The notes beneath the pieces were generated by a model that had not been told where the DNA came from, ran no database searches, and worked only from the letters and a program-made list of their open reading frames with translations. From positions 496,001 through 560,000 of the forward strand of contig NZ_JABBFX010000001.1 in NCBI RefSeq assembly GCF_012927085.1: 64,000 nt of DNA. The letters run 5' to 3'. This document shows, one piece after another, positions 35,232 through 43,223 of the stretch (position 1 is its first letter; every line of letters begins with the position of its first letter). The translations under genes and the position numbers were made by a program. The stretch is from Ramlibacter agri. Lineage in GTDB: Bacteria > Pseudomonadota > Gammaproteobacteria > Burkholderiales > Burkholderiaceae_C.

Positions 35232-36097
35232 GCCCCATGTTCGCCCTCTGGCTGGCCCTGCTTCCCTTCTTCGTCCTGCCCGCGAGCGCGCTCCTGGGCG
35301 GCGTCTGCACCTGGCTGGCCTTGCGCCGGCAGGAGCCGGGAGATGGCCACTTGCTGGGCTTCTTCCTCGCGGCCACCCTGTTCTTCGTCGGCGCCTCGCT
35401 GGCCGTGCCGCGCAGCGACTGGTTCCGCGAGCGCTTCGACCCGCAGGTGAGGGCCGACCGCGTGGTCATGGCCGACCCGGTGAACGCCGCGCTGCGCGAC
35501 ACCAAGCCCTGGGAATGGGAAAAGCTGCAGCCCTTCGTGCAACAGGCCGCGGTGGGCGGCATGCCACCGCCGCAGATCCTGGCGCGCACGCGCGAGCAGC
35601 AACTGCCGCTGGTGCGGCATTACCTGCCCTTCGCCTTCGGCACGCCCGTGCTTCGCTATGCCGAGGCAGTGCTGCCGGCGCTGCAGGAACTGAAGGCGCG
35701 TGACCCCGCGCTGTGCGTGCGGCTGGCGTGGAAGAACGGCGGGCCGGCTTTCCCGGTCGCTGCGCAGCTCAGCCCCGAAACCGGGGCCGCCTACCAGGAC
35801 GCCGCGGGCCTGGTGGTGCGTCGCGCGGAACTCGATTTCAGCAAGAGCCGCGACGCGCGCAACGCCGACCCGGTCGCAGCGCCGGTGGAGATGCGCGAAG
35901 TGCAGCTGGCCTACCGCGCGATCCTCGACGAGCTGCAGCCGCAACATGGCGACGTCGTCGCCAAGCTGCGCTCGCGCGAGGTCGCGCAGCTGGAGCCGGC
36001 CGCCGCCTGCGACGCCACCATCGCCCTGTTCCGCCGCGCGCTGGACCAGGACCGGCGCGTCGCTGCGCACTTGCTGTCAGATTTCCTGCGCGATTAG
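35228..36097 (+). CDS. Hypothetical membrane-anchored protein
   Basis: 289 aa from GTG 35228 in a GTGA overlap with a GGGAG upstream; ATG 35237 would shorten it by three residues. Two N-terminal membrane helices (about 5-33 and 42-60) lead to a soluble domain of about 220 residues with no recognised motif. The first 60 residues look like an inner-membrane anchor leaving the rest in the periplasm. Co-transcribed with the preceding hypothetical gene. No assignment. Confidence 0.7.
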   Translation: MSPMFALWLALLPFFVLPASALLGGVCTWLALRRQEPGDGHLLGFFLAATLFFVGASLAVPRSDWFRERFDPQVRADRVVMADPVNAALRDTKPWEWEKLQPFVQQAAVGGMPPPQILARTREQQLPLVRHYLPFAFGTPVLRYAEAVLPALQELKARDPALCVRLAWKNGGPAFPVAAQLSPETGAAYQDAAGLVVRRAELDFSKSRDARNADPVAAPVEMREVQLAYRAILDELQPQHGDVVAKLRSREVAQLEPAAACDATIALFRRALDQDRRVAAHLLSDFLRD

Positions 36098-36100
36098 GCT

Positions 36101-37537
36101 CTACTCGTCGACGGTGCCGAAGCGGTCCTGCCCGAGCAGCGTGTAGAACACGCCGACCGTGCCGCGGGTCTGGCTGCGGTCGCCCAGGTCGGGGTATTGC
36201 GCGTCGCGCCGGTTCCACAGGTACTTCACGCTGATCGCGTGCGGTCCGCGGATGCGCCACGTGTAGCCAATGTCGGCCCGCACGATGTTGTCGTGGCCGC
36301 CGCGCGAGCCGGGCACGATGTCGGTGACGAAGTACTCGCGCGCCGTGATGTCCAGCGCCCATTGGTCCGCGTGGATCAGGCGGCCGGCCAGCAGGGCCTG
36401 GGGCGCCACGCCGTAGTGGTAGTCCTGGTCCGAACCGCCGGCGGTGCTGTTGATGGTGCCGACGGCCGCATAGCCCACGCCGGCCGTCCCGGTGCCCTGC
36501 ACCACCCAGTCGCCGTTGCGCCACTGGCCGGTGGTGCCCAGCGACAGCGCCGTGGTGGAGATGCGGAAGATCTGCGGCGAGATGTAGTCGTAGCTGCCGT
36601 ACAGGCCCCAGATGCCGCGGTAGTTGCGGCCGGCCCGGTAGTTGGCGCCGGCCAGCATGCCGCGCGTCATCACGTTCTCGAACCAGTTCGCCGTGGTGGC
36701 CGTGGCCTGGAAGGCGAAGTAGTCGAACGGGTTGCGGTACTGGTAGTCCTCCTTGCCCGGCATGCCGTAGTCCAGCGAGAACTGCGCCTGCGCCTCGTTC
36801 CTCACCGTGGCGGTGGAGTTGCCCTGCGAGGTCTGCGTGCTGCCCATCACGCCGAGGTCGACGCGGCTGTAGTAGGGCGCGCCGCGGCTGCTGAACACGG
36901 TGGCGGGCCCGCGTCCCTGCAGGTAGCGGTTGAACGCGGTCGAGGGGGAAGCCACGGCTGCCACGGTCTCGCGCCAGAAGGGCGACATGCCGCCGCCCTG
37001 TTCCAGCAGCAGGTTGGCCATGCGGAACAGCGACTCGCCGAGGAAGCTGCCGCCGATGCCGGTGGAGATGAGGTCGTTGCGCGAGGGCGGCGTGGTCTCG
37101 CCGGCGATCTCCCACAGCGCGCTGCCGGCAATGGCGGCGCCGCCCGACTCCCAGAAGTTGAAGCCGTTCGAGCGCGCGAAGCCGTAGTACATCGAGCCCG
37201 AGTAGGGGTGGCCGAGCTGGTTGACGCTGAAGGGATCGTGGTCCACGACCCAGCTGTGGTGCAGGTTGCGACGGATCGAGTCCATCGTCACGTGGTAGTC
37301 CTCGCGGTCGCCGCTGGCACCGCAACAATAATTGAAGCGGTTCAGCAGGACCTGGAAGCCGACGATCTCGGCCGCCACCAGGCCGGGGTCGCGCCAGTGC
37401 GGCAGCTGCGGTTGGTCCTGGACCTCGCGGGGCGCTTCCTGCGCGAAGGCGGTGACGGTGGCGAGCAGCAGCGAGGCTGCGATGGCGAGCGGGCGAACAG
37501 CTGAGGCTGGCATGGCGGGCACTCTAGGTGCCGCCAT
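36101..37537 (-). CDS. DUF3943 outer-membrane-type protein
   Basis: 478 aa from ATG 37537 (AGGTGGGG upstream); ATG 37513 is a shorter option. Sec signal peptide with cleavage after AFA (about residue 32). The conserved WVVDHDPFSVNQLGHPYSGSMYYG region (quoted in part) and alternating aromatic strands in the C-terminal half fit the DUF3943 family, predicted outer-membrane or lipid-interacting barrels. Two adjacent cysteines (NYCCG) are a local oddity. Function unknown; ends 4 nt from the convergent hypothetical gene. Confidence 0.75.
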   Translation of the reverse strand: MAAPRVPAMPASAVRPLAIAASLLLATVTAFAQEAPREVQDQPQLPHWRDPGLVAAEIVGFQVLLNRFNYCCGASGDREDYHVTMDSIRRNLHHSWVVDHDPFSVNQLGHPYSGSMYYGFARSNGFNFWESGGAAIAGSALWEIAGETTPPSRNDLISTGIGGSFLGESLFRMANLLLEQGGGMSPFWRETVAAVASPSTAFNRYLQGRGPATVFSSRGAPYYSRVDLGVMGSTQTSQGNSTATVRNEAQAQFSLDYGMPGKEDYQYRNPFDYFAFQATATTANWFENVMTRGMLAGANYRAGRNYRGIWGLYGSYDYISPQIFRISTTALSLGTTGQWRNGDWVVQGTGTAGVGYAAVGTINSTAGGSDQDYHYGVAPQALLAGRLIHADQWALDITAREYFVTDIVPGSRGGHDNIVRADIGYTWRIRGPHAISVKYLWNRRDAQYPDLGDRSQTRGTVGVFYTLLGQDRFGTVDE

Positions 37538-37567
37538 CCCGCCCCACCTGTAGGACCCGATGCCGCC

Positions 37568-38596
37568 TCAGGCGGGGACTTCTTCGCGTCCGTCCGGGTA
37601 CTTCGCGAAGCGCTTGGGCTCGCTGCCGTGCACCGGCGCGGAATCCGCAAAGCTCCAGCCGCCGAACTGCGTGCGGCGGTAGTCCTGCATGGCCTGCATG
37701 ATCTCGGCCTGCGTGTTCATCACGAAGGGGCCGTACTGCGCGACCGGCTCGCCGATCGGGCGCCCTTGCAGCATGAGGAACTCGCACACGCTGTCACCGG
37801 CCGCGATCGCGACTTCCACGTCCGCTTCCAGCGTGATGGCCGCGGGCCCTTGCACTGCCTGGCCGCCCACATGGGCCGCCGCGCCCTTGAAGAAGTAGAG
37901 CGTGCGCTTCGTGCCCGCGAGAGTTGCAGGAGGAAGCGAGAAGCCCGCGCCCGGCTCCAGCCGCAGCGTCCAGATGGCGACGTCGCTTTCGGCCTGCGCG
38001 GCCCAGGAATCGGGCGGCGCAGCCAGCGGCTGCAGGTCGCCGTAGCGGCCGGCGATGACGGCCACTTCGGTCTTGCGGCCGGCGGCATCTTCGACCACGC
38101 GGCGCGGCATCTGCTCGTTCCAGAACATGGTGAAGTGCGGGTCGGCCATCTTGCTGCGCTTGGGCAGGTTCAGCCAGATCTGGAACAGCTCCAGCGGATT
38201 CTCTTCAGCGGTCTGGAGCAGCGGGAACATCTCCGAGTGCACGATGCCCTTGCCCGCGGTCACCCACTGCACGTCGCCGCCGCCGAAGCGCGCGACCGCG
38301 CCCAGCGAGTCGCTGTGGTCGATGAGGCCCTTGCGCACGATGGTCACCGTCTCGAAGCCGCGGTGCGGGTGCGCGGGAAAGCCCGGCACCGTGTCGCCGT
38401 GGTACATGCTCCAGCCGTCCTTGCGGCTGAAGTCCTGGCCGATGTCCCGCCCGGCCAGCGACACCGCCGGCCCCATCTGGCCGTTGCCCTTGGGATAGGC
38501 GTCGTCGTGATAGGCGCAGAACAGGAAGGGATCCGCCGTTTCCCAGGGGAAACCGAGCGGACGCACCGCGAGGACGGGAGAGGTCGGAGTGGTCAT
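37568..38596 (-). CDS. Pirin family protein
   Basis: 342 aa. Pirin metal site residues are present: two His in FPAHPHRGFET and His plus Glu in GKGIVHSEMF, followed by a C-terminal second cupin. Pirins are iron-binding bicupins with quercetinase or redox-sensing roles. Slightly longer than the usual 230-300 aa because of a C-terminal tail of about 45 residues (QAEIMQAMQDYRRTQFGGW) common to one pirin subgroup. Separately transcribed from its neighbours. Confidence 0.9.
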   Translation of the reverse strand: MTTPTSPVLAVRPLGFPWETADPFLFCAYHDDAYPKGNGQMGPAVSLAGRDIGQDFSRKDGWSMYHGDTVPGFPAHPHRGFETVTIVRKGLIDHSDSLGAVARFGGGDVQWVTAGKGIVHSEMFPLLQTAEENPLELFQIWLNLPKRSKMADPHFTMFWNEQMPRRVVEDAAGRKTEVAVIAGRYGDLQPLAAPPDSWAAQAESDVAIWTLRLEPGAGFSLPPATLAGTKRTLYFFKGAAAHVGGQAVQGPAAITLEADVEVAIAAGDSVCEFLMLQGRPIGEPVAQYGPFVMNTQAEIMQAMQDYRRTQFGGWSFADSAPVHGSEPKRFAKYPDGREEVPA

Positions 38597-38627
38597 GACG
38601 AACTAGATGAGGGCGCCGCGCCCGCGA

Positions 38628-39104
38628 TCAATGGTGGTGCCCGTGCTCCCCGTGCACGTGCCGGTGCTCGATCTCCTCGCCGCTGGCCATGCGCACGCCG
38701 GTGACCATCAGCGTGAACTTGAGCGACTTGCCGGCCAGCGGGTGGTTGCCGTCCAGATGGACTTCCTGGCCCTTGATCTTCATGACGTGGAAGACGTGCG
38801 GCGTGCCGTCGTCGGTGCGGCCTTCGAGCTGGCCGCCGACCTTCACGCCCGGCGGGAATTCGCTCTTGGGGATGACGCGCAGCAGCGCTTCGTCGCGCTG
38901 GCCGAAGGCGTCTTCGGGCTCCAGCGCCAGGGTCACCTGGTAGCCGGCTTCCTGGCCTTCCAGCGCTTCCTCGATCTTGGGCAGGGTGTTCTCGTAGCCG
39001 CCGTGCAGGTAGACCATGGGGTCCTTGCTCTGCTCGATCAGCCGCCCGTTGCTGTCGGCCACCTTGTATTGCAGGGTGACGACGGTGTCCTTCGCGATTT
39101 TCAT
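38628..39104 (-). CDS. FKBP-type peptidyl-prolyl isomerase, SlyD-like
   Basis: 158 aa from ATG 39104, which overlaps the stop of the MFS gene. An FKBP core (residues 1-70 and 130-145) with an inserted chaperone flap, and a His-rich tail HRHVHGEHGHHH able to bind nickel or other metals. It catalyses prolyl isomerisation and acts as a chaperone in the cytosol. The genes upstream encode a permease and a hydratase, so the operon is functionally mixed. Confidence 0.92.
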   Translation of the reverse strand: MKIAKDTVVTLQYKVADSNGRLIEQSKDPMVYLHGGYENTLPKIEEALEGQEAGYQVTLALEPEDAFGQRDEALLRVIPKSEFPPGVKVGGQLEGRTDDGTPHVFHVMKIKGQEVHLDGNHPLAGKSLKFTLMVTGVRMASGEEIEHRHVHGEHGHHH

Positions 39105-40339
39105 GGCGCCGATTGTGACGGTTCGGCCGTGACCGTGCTGGGGCCGGGCAGATAGCGGTACAGGCAGGCGCCCAGCACCAGGAAGAAGCAGATGGTGAAG
39201 AACACGGCCGCGTAGGTCTCGGCGTGCAGCGCCGCGGCGGCCGACGCAGCCAGGCCGGTCAGCCACTGCATCAGCGCGACGCCCAGGAACATGGCCATCG
39301 TGAACACGGCCATCGCGCGGCCCGTCATGCGGGCCGGGTAGGTGGCGCGCACGTCCGCGTACTGCATCACCATGTAGCCGGACACGATGCCCACGCCCAG
39401 TGCCAGCGTGATTTCCAGCCAGGCCGGCAGCGCGAAGGCAAGCAGCGCGAACAGCGCGGCGCAGCCGATGGTGAAGTTGCCGATCCAGGTGCGGCGCCGC
39501 TGCGCGTCGCCCGGGTCCAGGCGGCCGAACAGCGGCGGCCCGACCATGCCCAGCACCGAGATCGCCAGCGCCACGTTGCCGGTCTGCACCAGCGAAAAGC
39601 CGTAGCGGTCGATCAGCACCGGCCCCAGCCACAGCCCGCGCAGCGACAGGAAGGACGCATAGGTGAACAGCGCCAGGCCGATGATGCCGGCCGTCTGCGG
39701 CAGCCGGAACAGTTCGCCGTAGCCGCGCAGCGCGGCCATCACGTCGAGGCGCTCGCCCGTGCGGGCCGGCGCTTCTTCGCGCACGAACAGGAAGATGGCT
39801 AGCCAGGCCAGCGCCGCGCAGGCCGCCAGCGCCACGTAGCCGGCACGCCAGCCCCAGGCCTGGATCACGAGGGCGAGCGGTGTGCCCGTGAGCAGCAGGC
39901 CCACCGAGCCGATGCCCAGCGCAGCGCCGTTGACGGACGCGTATTGCCCGGCGGGGAAGCGCCGCGCAATGAACACCGTGCAGGCCAGGAAGGCCGGCGC
40001 GCAGCCGATGCCGGTGAGCGCCTGCCCGAGCAGCAGGCTGGTGAAGTCGTGCGAGCTGGCGGTGACCAGCGCGCCGAGGATCGTCAGCGGAAACACCGCG
40101 ACCACCGTGCGCCGCACCCCGTACAGGTCGATGCCCATGCCCATGAACAGCTGCAGCGCGCCGAAGGCGAAGTGGAAGGCGCCGGCGAACAGGCCCAGCT
40201 GCTGCGGCGTGAGCGCGAAGGCTTGCTGCAGCGGCGGCGCCATGATGGCGGCCGCGGTGCGAAAGGCCTGGCTCAGGGCGAAGCCGCCGACCAGGACCAG
40301 CAGCATCGTCCAGGCCGTGCGCTTGGACGAAGACGTCAC
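39101..40339 (-). CDS. MFS transporter
   Basis: 412 aa from GTG 40339, inside the stop of the upstream hydratase gene (GTGA); the end overlaps the slyD-like start (ATGA). About twelve helices with the MFS loop MGIDLYGVRRTVVAVFP and a mid-protein cytoplasmic loop near residue 200. Coupling to a 2-keto-4-pentenoate hydratase-like gene suggests import of an aromatic or carboxylic compound, but no substrate can be read. Confidence 0.85.
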   Translation of the reverse strand: MTSSSKRTAWTMLLVLVGGFALSQAFRTAAAIMAPPLQQAFALTPQQLGLFAGAFHFAFGALQLFMGMGIDLYGVRRTVVAVFPLTILGALVTASSHDFTSLLLGQALTGIGCAPAFLACTVFIARRFPAGQYASVNGAALGIGSVGLLLTGTPLALVIQAWGWRAGYVALAACAALAWLAIFLFVREEAPARTGERLDVMAALRGYGELFRLPQTAGIIGLALFTYASFLSLRGLWLGPVLIDRYGFSLVQTGNVALAISVLGMVGPPLFGRLDPGDAQRRRTWIGNFTIGCAALFALLAFALPAWLEITLALGVGIVSGYMVMQYADVRATYPARMTGRAMAVFTMAMFLGVALMQWLTGLAASAAAALHAETYAAVFFTICFFLVLGACLYRYLPGPSTVTAEPSQSAP

Positions 40340-41112
40340 AACTGGACTTCCGCTTCGCCGATCCCCTCGAAGGCCACGTGGACGCGATCGCCGGCCTGCG
40401 CCGGCAGCAGGCCGCACCAGGTGCCGGTGGTCACCACGGTGCCGGCGGGCACCGTCGCGCCGTGCCGCGACACGTGCCGCAGCCAGGTCGGCAGCAGCCA
40501 AGTGGGGTCGCCCAGCGTGTGGGTGCCGCGGAAGGCCTGCGGCGCGCCGGCGCCGATGCGCACCACGCAGTCCTGCTGCGCCCAGTCGCGCGCCACGAAA
40601 GGCTGCCACGCTCCGAACACGAAGGCGCCGTGCGATTGCTGGTCGGCCAGCTTCAGCAGCGCCGGCGCCTGGCGCACGTCGCTCCAGCGCGAGTCGACCA
40701 GCTCGATGGCGACGGTCATGGCATCGACCAGCGACGCGGCCTGCTCGTGCGTCAGCGCGGCGGCCTGGGCCGGCGTGACGTCGCGGGCCAGGCGCAGCGC
40801 CACTTCCGCCTCCACTTGCCGCAGGTTCAGGTGGAAAGCGCCGGCGCGCGCCGGGCTCGCCCAGATGCCGGCATCGGGCATGGGCGCGTGGGTGAGGACG
40901 GCCTCGCGCGAAGGACCGCCCGATTTCCAGTGGCGGGGCACGCCGGGCGCGAACCAGCCGAGCTCGCGCGCGACCTGGTCCTGCACCGCGTAGGCGGCTT
41001 CGGCATCGGGCAACAGGCCGGCGAGCGGGGCGGCGGGGACGGGTTGGCGCGAGCGGCGCGCTTCACAAACGGCGGCGACGACGGGACTCAGGACTTCGGT
41101 GGGCACGTTCAT
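40336..41112 (-). CDS. 2-keto-4-pentenoate hydratase / fumarylacetoacetate hydrolase family protein
   Basis: 258 aa from ATG 41112 with GAGAG upstream (an upstream in-frame start would extend into the promoter). Family features: HWKSGGPSRE, acidic EVALRLARDVTP region and the C-terminal GLLPAQAGDRVHVAFEGIGEAEV. Members hydrate 2-oxopent-4-enoate or decarboxylate 4-oxalocrotonate in aromatic meta-cleavage pathways with a divalent metal. No dioxygenase genes accompany it, so the exact reaction is open. Confidence 0.82.
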   Translation of the reverse strand: MNVPTEVLSPVVAAVCEARRSRQPVPAAPLAGLLPDAEAAYAVQDQVARELGWFAPGVPRHWKSGGPSREAVLTHAPMPDAGIWASPARAGAFHLNLRQVEAEVALRLARDVTPAQAAALTHEQAASLVDAMTVAIELVDSRWSDVRQAPALLKLADQQSHGAFVFGAWQPFVARDWAQQDCVVRIGAGAPQAFRGTHTLGDPTWLLPTWLRHVSRHGATVPAGTVVTTGTWCGLLPAQAGDRVHVAFEGIGEAEVQL

Positions 41113-41252
41113 CTCTCGTTCAGTTGGAAGGCTGCATTGTGGCGGGGCAGGCGGCCGTAACAAAATCACGGAAGAGCTTGCACGTACATACCGGCGTTGC
41201 GGCCTTTACGCCGGGTTTACCAGATGGGTCCACGCTCGTGCGTTGAGAGACC

Positions 41253-43223
41253 ATGGATCGTCATCAGGGGGTCGCCATGCATTACCTCGCTACCTACCGT
41301 TTCTGGGGCAGCCTGTTCGCTGCCGTCTTCCTCCTTGGCACCGGCGCTGCGTTCGCGCAGCAGGAGGGCGATCCGCCCGGCCGCGTGGCCGTCGTCACTT
41401 ACCGCGAGGGCAGCGTCGTGTTCGCGCCGCAGGGCGACGAAGAGTGGGTGACCCTGCCCCAGAACCGGCCGCTCACGCTGGGCGACCGCCTCTGGACCGA
41501 TGCCGGCGCCCGCGCCGAAGTGCAGCTCGGCTCCGCCACGGTCCACGTCGCCTCCGAAAGCCACCTGGGCATCGCCGCGCTGGACGAGCGGGCGGCGCAG
41601 TTCATCCTGATGCAGGGCACGGTCAATGCGCGCGTGCGCGAGGTCACCCAGGGCGAGAACTTCGAGATCGACACGCCCAACCTCGCATTCCGGGCGAACC
41701 AGCCGGGCGACTACCGCATCGACATCAGCCCCGACGGCGGCGAGACGCGCGTGGTGGTGGACAGCGGGCTGGCGACCGTCTTCGGCGAAGGCGGCCAGTC
41801 CATCAACCTCGGCGCCGGGCAGCAGGCCAGCTTCGCCGGGCGCTACCTGGGACAGGTCGCCGGCACGCCGTTCCGCGCCGATGGCTTCAGCCAATGGGCG
41901 GCCGAGCGCAACCGGGCCGAAGACGCTTCGGCGGCGGCGCGCAATGTGCCGTTGGGGGTGGTCGGCTATTCGCAGCTGGATGCCTACGGCAGCTGGTCGC
42001 AGGACCAGCAGTACGGCGAGGTCTGGTACCCGGCGGTCGCGCAGAGCGACTGGGCGCCCTACCGCTATGGCCGCTGGGAGTGGATCAGCCCCTGGGGCTG
42101 GACCTGGATCGACGACGCGCCCTGGGGCTTCGCGCCTTTCCACTACGGCCGCTGGACGACGATCGGCAATCGCTGGGCCTGGGTGCCGGGCCGCATGGTG
42201 GCGCGGCCGGTCTATTCGCCGGCGCTGGTGGCCTTCATGGGCAATGGGTCATCGCAAGGCATCGGCTGGTATCCGCTGGCGCCCGGCGAGGCCTGGTGGC
42301 CGACCTATCGCGCCTCGAACCGCTACGTGGGCTTCGCCAACTTCAACATCAACCTGAACGCGTATCCGCGCCAGTTCGACAACCACCAGTTCCGCCAGCG
42401 TTCCTGGGCGCAGACCTCGCTGCGGGAGGACGACTTCCGCGGTGGCCGCGGCACGCGGGGTCGATGGCAGCCGGTGCTGCCGGGCAGCTTCAGCCAGCCG
42501 GGCGTGGTGCCGCCGCGGCCGGAACGCCAGCGCACCAGCGTGCAGCCCGGCGCCGCGCCGCGGCTGCAGGTGGCGCCGCCGGCCGGCACGGGGTCCGGAA
42601 TGCCCAGCCGCTTCTGGGGCGGCAACCGGCGCGAGCCGCTGGTGGCTTCGCCGCAGCAGCAACCACCGGCGCCGGCGCAGCAGCCGCACTTCGTGCAGTC
42701 GCGGCCGCAGCATCCGGTGCCGCTGGACCAGCCCGGCGTGGTGCAGACTCCGCAGCGCTTCGCCCAACCCGCGACGCCCCAGCAGGTGGCGCCAAGCAGC
42801 GCTGCGCGCGAGCAATGGCAGGCGCAGCGCGAGCAGGACCGCCTGCAGCGCGAAGCCAACCGGGCCGCCCGCGACCAGCGCCAGCAGGCCGAAGCGACCC
42901 GCCACCAGCAGGAGCAGCAGAACCTGCTGCAGCGCCAACAGCAGGACGCCGCGCGCAACCAGGAGGCCATCCGCCAGCAGCACGAAGCGAACATGCAGCG
43001 CATGGACGCGCAGCGCGAGGCCTTGCGGCGGCAGATGGAAGAAGCCGGTGTGCTGCAGCGCCAGCAACAGCAGCAACTCCAGCAGCAGCAACAACAGCAA
43101 CTGCAGCAACAGCAGGCGCGCCAGCGCCTGCAACAGCAGCAACAGCAAAGGCCGGAGCGCGACGCCGACGACCAGAACAACCGCGGCCAGGGTGAAGGCC
43201 GCGGCCGCTCGAACCGCGGTTAG
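41253..43223 (+). CDS. FecR/DUF6600 secreted protein with polyglutamine-rich C-terminal coil
   Basis: 656 aa from ATG 41253; ATG 41277 (MHYLATYRF) is equally possible. A signal peptide is cleaved after AFA (about residue 34). Residues about 40-215 resemble a FecR-like beta domain (VTYREGSVVF, LGDRLWTDAGARAEVQLG); residues about 240-370 are rich in Trp/Tyr/Gly (YGRWEWISPWGWTWID) as in DUF6600. The last 140 residues are a Gln/Arg/Ala coiled coil with long Q runs. Envelope localisation is likely; function unknown. The stop overlaps the convergent EF-G paralogue by 4 nt. Confidence 0.78.
   Translation: MDRHQGVAMHYLATYRFWGSLFAAVFLLGTGAAFAQQEGDPPGRVAVVTYREGSVVFAPQGDEEWVTLPQNRPLTLGDRLWTDAGARAEVQLGSATVHVASESHLGIAALDERAAQFILMQGTVNARVREVTQGENFEIDTPNLAFRANQPGDYRIDISPDGGETRVVVDSGLATVFGEGGQSINLGAGQQASFAGRYLGQVAGTPFRADGFSQWAAERNRAEDASAAARNVPLGVVGYSQLDAYGSWSQDQQYGEVWYPAVAQSDWAPYRYGRWEWISPWGWTWIDDAPWGFAPFHYGRWTTIGNRWAWVPGRMVARPVYSPALVAFMGNGSSQGIGWYPLAPGEAWWPTYRASNRYVGFANFNINLNAYPRQFDNHQFRQRSWAQTSLREDDFRGGRGTRGRWQPVLPGSFSQPGVVPPRPERQRTSVQPGAAPRLQVAPPAGTGSGMPSRFWGGNRREPLVASPQQQPPAPAQQPHFVQSRPQHPVPLDQPGVVQTPQRFAQPATPQQVAPSSAAREQWQAQREQDRLQREANRAARDQRQQAEATRHQQEQQNLLQRQQQDAARNQEAIRQQHEANMQRMDAQREALRRQMEEAGVLQRQQQQQLQQQQQQQLQQQQARQRLQQQQQQRPERDADDQNNRGQGEGRGRSNRG
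43054..43155 (+). repeat. CAG/CAA triplet-rich tract encoding polyglutamine
   Basis: Inside the DUF6600 gene, runs of CAG and CAA codons encode stretches such as RQQQQQLQQQQQQQLQQQQ. CAA is mixed with CAG, so the DNA is not a pure triplet repeat. Slippage-prone and probably variable between strains. Confidence 0.8.
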
